DNA of 64,000 nucleotides, taken from Xiphophorus maculatus. Its lineage: Eukaryota; Chordata; Actinopteri; Cyprinodontiformes; Poeciliidae. The stretch is taken from NCBI RefSeq assembly GCF_002775205.1, contig NC_036443.1, positions 14,147,373 to 14,211,372 of the forward strand. The letters run 5' to 3'. Positions within the stretch are counted from its first letter, which is position 1; each line of letters opens with the position of its first letter. A model generated the notes under the pieces. It was not told the DNA's origin. It made no database searches and saw nothing but the letters and a program-made list of their open reading frames with translations. Position numbers and translations under genes: made by a program. This document shows positions 57,381-64,000 of this stretch, piece by piece.

Positions 57381-58599
57381 AATTGTTTACTACTATATTC
57401 TATGTAAATAAGTAAAGTTAAGTGGTAATCCCTCCCTTCTTCCCCCTCTCTCTCGCTGTGTGTCGTTCATAGCTTTCCTTTGCCCTGCTTCACTCCTCCT
57501 CCTACTCCTGTCACATGTCAGGGCACACAAACACACCACACTGAATCAGCCAAACACCGAACAACTCAGATCCCCTCAGTGTTTTCTGAATAAATCAGAT
57601 CATAAAATCAGATAAGAAAAACTACACGAAACAATCAAGACAAACATAACTGTATTATAACAATCCCCCCCCCCAAAAAATATCTGACAGTAGGGGGAGC
57701 ACAATAAGCCATTTATTTTGCTGATTTCTGCTTGAATTTTACTGAGCATTATATAAAACCCCAGAAAAGCATATGATTATCAATGGACAATTTTATAATT
57801 TAATTTTATATGCGACATACAGAATCAGTTAAATGCACCCCCCTTTAAAAAAAAATGCTTGTCGTGTTTGGGTTGAGTTTTTTTAATTCCACATTCAGAA
57901 ACACACTGAGAAAGGAGATAAATGTGTAATGATTTTATTGCAAAATGAAGAAAAAATAATTACAGGAACAGGGACCTTTTGACTGCAATCTGTCTAGGAT
58001 CCAAGAAGAGAGAATGTTTTAATTAGTGAGATGTTATCAAGATGAATTATGATGAGGTCAAAACGACCAGGCTGGAGGCAGCACTGAGGGAGTTGGGTCC
58101 TGATGACCAGGTATGTCACCGTGACGTCTGTTAAAGCGTGAGACGGGTGTACAGACCCAAACAGATGACATCTAGGTGGAGAAGCTCCTAAAGGAAAATG
58201 CACTCGAGATGAATACTGGCATATGAATACTCTTTAGAAGGGAAGTCAACAATCTTCTGAAGCTACAGCAACCACAGAGAGGCAAGGAAACCGCAAGAAA
58301 CTCAAAGCGTGCTAATTCATAGAACAAGAGAGTAGATTTACCACAGCTTGCTGACCACCTTGCTGTAAGGGTCCAGTCCTCCCAGTTCCTTTATACTGGT
58401 TGTCTGATGAGCTGCCGAGTCGCAGGTGTAGGAGAAGATTAAACTGGACAAGAGGAGATCAGACAGAGAACCTGCCGACATACCCATGGTAACTGTTGGG
58501 GAGCTACAGAGATCCACACCTTAGGAAATATTGTTGATCGGACAATGTAAGTCCTGTACTTTAAAAAAATCAGGTCTTTATGTAAAAACGGTAACGGTA

Positions 58600-58800
58600 T
58601 GTGGAACAAAGGGTGTCGGAAGTGCTGTTTAATGGTTTGCAACATGCCAAATATGTGACAAAACAAAGATGTGGAAAAACACGTTCTGATCAGATGAGTT
58701 GGATAACTAACAGTGGATATCACTCTGAATTCACCATGCTCGCAGTGACACATTGTACTGGAAGTATCATGCTGTGGACAGGCTTTTGTTTCTCTCAGTT
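58600..58800 (+). repeat. Tc1-like transposase fragment
   Basis: Text such as acaaagatgtggaaaaacac, gttctgatcagatgag (sense of the conserved WSDE region) and aagtatcatgctgtggacag is from the middle of a Tc1-like transposase gene. It is too short and decayed to assign to family 1 or 2. Confidence 0.6.
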
Positions 58801-59724
58801 GTTTTGGTGCATTTTTGAATCATGACATTTGCAAAATAATAATTGCATTTCTCAAAACATTTTGTCAGTCTCTTTCCCAAAAGCCTTAGTTCATCTCTGA
58901 GACAGAAATATTTGTGTCAATGAACATGCCAATGCATCAGTATGACACGTCCATGTGTCATTGTGTTTGACAGTCAAATTGCTTAGTCATGTTGGATGCT
59001 CTGTTGTAAACGATTGCTAAAGTTTTGATTACGAGTATTGTAAATTGTAATTGTTGGAGATCAATGGCAAGAGAGCAGATAAGATTCACATCTACGGTTT
59101 GATAGACCATGTCATTGTGACATATTAAAGTGCAGTACTGCAAAGCACAAAGAAGAGAAAAAACAAAAGTAGATATGGGAACATAGGACAATCTCCTTAA
59201 GGAAAACCAGACATGCAGTGCTGTAGATATTACAGTTCAGTCTTCCTGTACTTTCCATGTACATGGTGGTAAAAACTCCTCAATGGGGTTATGAAATGAG
59301 GAGCAGGGTGAGACAAACTCCGTCAGCATCATGTTATGGATCACAAACTATTGCCTCATGATGTTGGAGCAATGGAAACTGGCATATGTGCTCGTCCTTA
59401 ACTCCCCCACAAAGGGGCGACATATGTTGGGTTGGGGGGAATGGAGGGTGTTAACTTAGCAACCTGTTAGCTTAGTTAGCTTAGCTAGACTACTGTTAGC
59501 CTCTATTTTACCTGCAGTTATCAGTGAAGGGAAATGTTTAGCAAGATTTTTTTCATATCTTGCTAAACATATAGCATTCTTGTCTTAGAGAGACAAGTTA
59601 GATATATTGGTATATTTAATTTGTCTCTGTACTTTTTACCACACTTAATGAGTCAATGTACTCAATGGCATGCTGCTTAGCATCACTAGGGACTCTTCTT
59701 CTCTGTCTCTCTTGCTCTTTTTAG

Positions 59725-60060
59725 CATTACACATCCATCCATCCATTTTCTGTTCACCCTTTGTCCCTAATGGGGTCGGGAGGGTTGCTGGTGCCTATCT
59801 CCAGCCACGTTCCGGGGTACACCCTGGACAGGTCGCCAGTCTGTCGCAGGGCAACACAGAGACAGACAAACAACCATGCACACACACTCACACCTAGGGA
59901 GAATTAACCTGACAGTCATGGTTTTGGAAGCCGGAGTACCCGGAGAGAACCCACGTATGCACAGGGAGAACATGCAAACTCCATGCAGAAAGACCCCGGC
60001 CGGGAATCGAACCCAGGACCTTCTTGCAACAGTGCTACCAACTGCGCCACTGTGCAGTTA
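59725..60060 (+). repeat. Common fish interspersed repeat (LINE-tail type)
   Basis: The text runs catccatccatccattttct, gtacaccctggacaggtcgc, aacacagagacagacaaaca, cccacgtatgcacagggaga, catgcaaactccatgcagaa and gaatcgaacccaggacctt. This block is one of the most frequent fish repeats. The gaatcgaacccaggacc part resembles tRNA-type sequence (antisense T-arm), but no tRNA can be folded from it by eye. Confidence 0.7.
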
Positions 60061-62268
60061 CACAACGAAACTGAAATATCTATTAATGACAGAAATTCAA
60101 ACAATCATAAAATAGGAATAAAAACATCCTCTCTAGCCTGGCTGTTTGGAAATACCGAATATTCTTCCTTAGCTTGGATGGAAGGACTATTTTAAGTCTA
60201 GTTTAAATCTTTCATTTAGACTGAATTATAAATTACCAAATTTTAAATCAAATTCTTCCACAATTATTCATGTTTTTCTGAAATAAGCAAATCATTTTCA
60301 AGCTTGTAAAATCATTTAAAAGTAGAAACTTTTCAGAAACAACTCATGACAGTCAGACCACAGGGACTTGCTGAAGCTTGTTTAGAAGAAATGACAGCCA
60401 TGGGCCTTCTTTGGACTGATCCTTAGGGCCTGGCACACCTTTTGCTTGGAAATGTGTCTTATTTATACAACCATTTTCAGATCTCTTCTGTCATTCTCTT
60501 CTGGGTTCAAGTCAGGGCATGCTTTAGGTTATGTGTAAACTGTGGGAATAATGTAAATGCATTGAAGACATTTTGAAATATTTGCATCACAAACAGTCTC
60601 TTTTTTTTAATCAATTATATTAATCAGGACAAATTGTATTTAAAAAAAATCGCTCCTATGTTTTTGCATTGGCCATGTTGTATTCACAGTAAATTTTATC
60701 CTGCATAACAAACTCTTTAAGTAAAAATCAAGAGACGTAAAACGTTTTTTTGCAGTCAGTCATCTTGCATGTCAAGCTTAACTCTTGAGTTTATGCACTG
60801 CTGAAAAAAATTACATCAAATAGCTCGAATGATCAACAAGGACTGGTTTGGTTTTATTAGCCGAGCCTGAGGCTCTCACATTGCAAGGTTATAAAATATC
60901 CTTGGCAGATTTCTGATTAATCATGGGTTTTTTTTTATTCCAGAAACCAAGTAGTGGAAGAATTAATATAATAGTTTAATTAAAAATGCACTTTTACACT
61001 TAATCTTGTAGATTTAGTTATGCTGTAATAAACATGATGCGAGATATGAATATTTAGATTTTTTTTGTTATAGCCATTAGTCGCAGATTATTTTTTATTA
61101 TTATTATTCAAAACATTTCCATCATGAGTAAGGACATGAGTTCTGATGTAAATGAAGAGATAACTGTAATGCATCCAATTTGATATAAAGCACTTATTTT
61201 TGTAACGGCAAATCCAAATAATTAATCAAATTCCCTTAAAACATTGTCAAAAATGAAATACGTTTGAATTGAACCCCTATTTAAAGGTAATTCTGGTTAA
61301 AACACAAATGTATGTTCTGTAGTTAGAGAATTTAGTCAGGCGATGTCCCCGTTCGCTCAGGATATATGAGCAAAGGGTATCAAATTAGTCGCTGGTGACA
61401 CATTGCAAACCGACAAATGATGTAAGCCCAAATTCAAAGTAAAGCAGGCTTGCAGCTCACGCAAAGCCGAGTGGGCGTAAACCATCGAATCTGAAACCTG
61501 CATGGCATTTTACTTTTTCACTTGTACAAGAAAAAAAAATGTCATTGCATCTAACCTTTCATAAATGCATTACTGGAGGTACTTTATGTGTGTGATGAGT
61601 AGGAAATTCAATGTTGCACATAAATAGGCTCATAAAAGAGAATTTTTTTAAAGTAGTTAAGACATTGATTCACTTTTTTTTTTATTTACACTCATGTTAG
61701 GTTAGGTGACATTAGAAACAGGAAGTTGTCTCCCCTCCCCTCTCTTTCTAACTCTCTCTCTCTATTTCCTGTTTGCCAGGAGTGAAATGATGCTATAAAC
61801 TAATACTGAAACAGATCTGTACATCAAAAATTCACATTCCAAAAAACAAATCAGAAAATTACATATGTAAAAATGACACAGGGATAGCTTTCTGCATTAC
61901 GTAAGGATGAACTTCCTTTACGACCCGTCTGTAATCATCACTGCTAAAACATCAGCCTGGATCTTTTTTTTTTCTTTTTTTTTTAACTTAGAGGCCCTTT
62001 TTACTTGCACCGAGGTATCTTCTCTGTTCACATCAGGCCTCACACAAGAAGTGGTAGGAGTATTAGTTGAGCAATGTTCTGTGAAATGTCTCAAACGGTT
62101 ACTGTTTTGGATTTGAGGTCAGTAAATTCATCTTGCAATAAAAACAGTAGTAATGAAAATTCAGTTTTAAGTGCAGAAGTCCTGCAGCCTTTCACACTTG
62201 TCTCACTAAGCTTCCTGTTAGAAAACGCCATCGGGGTAAAAGAGAGCAGGCTCTTATGATTCATGCTT

Positions 62269-62465
62269 TTAGGGGATGTCCATGTCTCCGTTGGAGGCGT
62301 GCGAGTGCCGCTTCTCCAAGTCGCACCCGGTTCTGTTGTCCACGTTCTCTTTGCTCTCCTCGCTCTGATCCTCCGATCCAGATTTCCTTCTGAGACGCAA
62401 CCCGGGGTCCCGCTGTGTCGGGATCTGGAAGGTCTGGAAAGAGCTGCCCAGAGACGGCCTTTTCT
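62269..62465 (-). CDS. Last coding exon of an unidentified minus-strand gene, possibly def6
   Basis: The exon has a strong acceptor on the minus strand (tttctttacag before 62465) and a stop at 62269-62271, giving about 65 residues. The peptide is polar and charged: KRPSLGSSFQTFQIPTQRDP, LRLRRKSGSEDQSEESKENV, ending HSHASNGDMDIP. It looks like a disordered C-terminal tail with phosphorylation-type RRKS and RPS motifs. No domain is present. The position upstream of ppard in the same direction is where DEF6 lies in human, so def6 is a synteny-based guess; I do not recognise the sequence itself. Confidence 0.5.
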
Positions 62466-64000
62466 CTGTAAAGAAAAAAAAATGGAAATCAGAAGAAAAA
62501 ACCTGAATTTTGGTGAAGCCTATGGAGGACATAATGAACTGTTTGGGCGGAAGAAATGGCAAAGAGGAAACTAATATGTTAGACAGTAAAAAAAACACTA
62601 TGGAGGAAGTATATTTAAAACTGAGTTGAGTCACACCTACTTTGTAGACTTCTATGTAAAAGTAAAGTAGTATTTGTGTAATTTGCTTCCATGGAGTTTC
62701 CTGAAAATCCTTTAAAGAAGTTCAGCCATTTAAAAGCTCTTTCAGAGATTTCTTTTGCACTTTGTCTGCTTTCTATCATGTTTCCTGAGACCTTATTATG
62801 CTGCTGAGTTCTAAAACAAGACAGAAAGTGTACAAAAAAGAAGACGAAAGAAGAAGTCTCGTCATCTCAAGCAGATGATAAATATCTGAATATCATGTCA
62901 TGAAGCAACAAGAAAAATCCAGCACCCTGATACTGGGCCTGAAAATGTACATCAGCTCTTAGCTGATCCACGACTCTTCTGAAGCAAAAATAGTCATTTC
63001 TGGAAATTTTACAATGGATTTAGCGAAATAAATGGGAACAAGTTGTGCCCGTGTGACAGGCTGCTACTCACAAAGAGTCTTAAGATTCAATTCGAAAATG
63101 GCTCTTTGCAAACTTGTCTGTTATGTGTCGATACAAACACTGCTTCATTCTTTGAGCTTGGCAGCCTTTTCATGCCTCAATGAGTCATAGGTCAGAGTAA
63201 AGTGGCTTAAACAAAATAACATTCCAGTCAAAATGGCCGCATACTGAACTGAAAATGAGTGAAAAAGCATCCCAAGTCCAAAGAAAAGATTTGATAAATC
63301 TTCAGTAGTCATGAGAAATATTTAGCTAGAGCACTTTACCTGGTACTTCTGTTGTCTCTAGTGTGAGAAAAAAATATCTTGCTAAGTAATGTTAGTAAGA
63401 CAAGCTTCACATTTTTTTTTATATCTGACACTGTTGGTTGCATTACTGGACACTCTCTGCTGCAACTGCAGATAAAATGGCTGCAGGTCGGTTCACTCCT
63501 TCCAGCAAATATCCCCAATTCAGACCCAACTCACCCCTTCCTCCTTCCATGTTGTATCTGACAACAACTGCAATTTATTTGAACCCACATATTTAAACCA
63601 CTGCACATCAGTTCATTTTGTTGAATCAGTATTTTCACCATTGATCATGAAGACAAACAGCTAAAACATCATGTATAATTCAATCTGTTTACTATTCTTA
63701 TAAAACCTTATGTTAAATATTCATTGATTGTGGTTCTGATTTCTGCTAATAAGAGAGAGTATGACTCCTCAAAACTAAAATAACCCTAAGCAACACCCTG
63801 CTTGTATATTTATAGATGTCATAAAGCCACAGTTCCTTACACGGGACTGATTAGATTTTAGAAAACTATGAAGGCAAACTATGAACACCAGAGGCAATTT
63901 AACCAGAATTCCTCTAAAACACACCGTGAAATTAACCAGAACATCTCAAAAGGAACATTTAATTCAGCCTCCAACGCTCCCTAAACTAAGATCCAAGCTT
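62466..64000. other. Intron of the gene ending at 62269, no exon seen
   Basis: About 1.5 kb of AT-rich sequence with no segment having both splice sites and a protein-like frame. The upstream exons must lie beyond the window. Confidence 0.4.

Larger units (their letters stand above)
57420..62268. other. Spacer upstream of ppard, repeats only
   Basis: No gene seen. A Tc1-like fragment lies at about 58600-58800 and a retroelement-tail repeat at 59725-60060. The segment 58060-58500 has a slightly protein-like composition but no long frame. From 60100 to 61900 the DNA is AT-rich with homopolymer runs. The part above about 61900 is probably 3' UTR of the gene ending at 62269. Confidence 0.5.

Noticed and set aside
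59990-60060. tRNA-like gaatcgaacccaggacc
   Set aside because: Part of a common fish interspersed repeat; no cloverleaf can be formed around it.

Overview
The window looks like nuclear DNA of a ray-finned fish, probably a percomorph teleost. The evidence is intron-rich vertebrate genes with GT-AG splice sites, AT-rich introns, many fish-type Tc1/mariner remnants, hAT-like and TTAA-flanked MITEs, RTE-type LINE tails, and a compact makorin gene of the kind known from teleosts. Nothing suggests a bacterial, viral or organellar origin. Exons were joined by eye. For the seven genes wholly inside the window (all but smc5 and the def6-like gene) the coding exon lengths sum to a multiple of three with consistent phases, which supports the models.

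Layout from left to right: smc5 (minus strand, first eight coding exons, gene runs off the left edge); a mostly empty spacer; a fam107-family gene (plus); a long gene-poor spacer holding a GC-richer non-coding block; inava (plus); an irag1/irag2 (MRVI1/LRMP)-family gene (minus), tail to tail with inava; rpl10a (minus); fance (minus); a makorin resembling mkrn4 (minus); ppard (minus); a repeat-littered spacer; and the last coding exon of another minus-strand gene at about 62.3 kb, possibly def6.

The block ppard - fance - rpl10a has the same order and relative orientation as human 6p21.31 (from memory, DEF6-PPARD-FANCE-RPL10A-TEAD3), here with a makorin between ppard and fance. The left part (smc5, fam107, inava, irag) comes from other human chromosomes and reflects fish-specific linkage. 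The genes do not form one pathway. Two, smc5 and fance, act in genome maintenance (SMC5/6 complex; Fanconi core complex).

I see no evidence for a new defence or mobile system. The items most worth a second look are an unassigned three-exon open frame inside the last intron of ppard (about 48.4-49.7 kb, minus), a possible alternative first exon or small gene upstream of inava (about 16.25 kb), a TIR element with a possible YqaJ-type ORF start in smc5 intron 1, and the GC-richer non-coding block at 17.5-19.3 kb.
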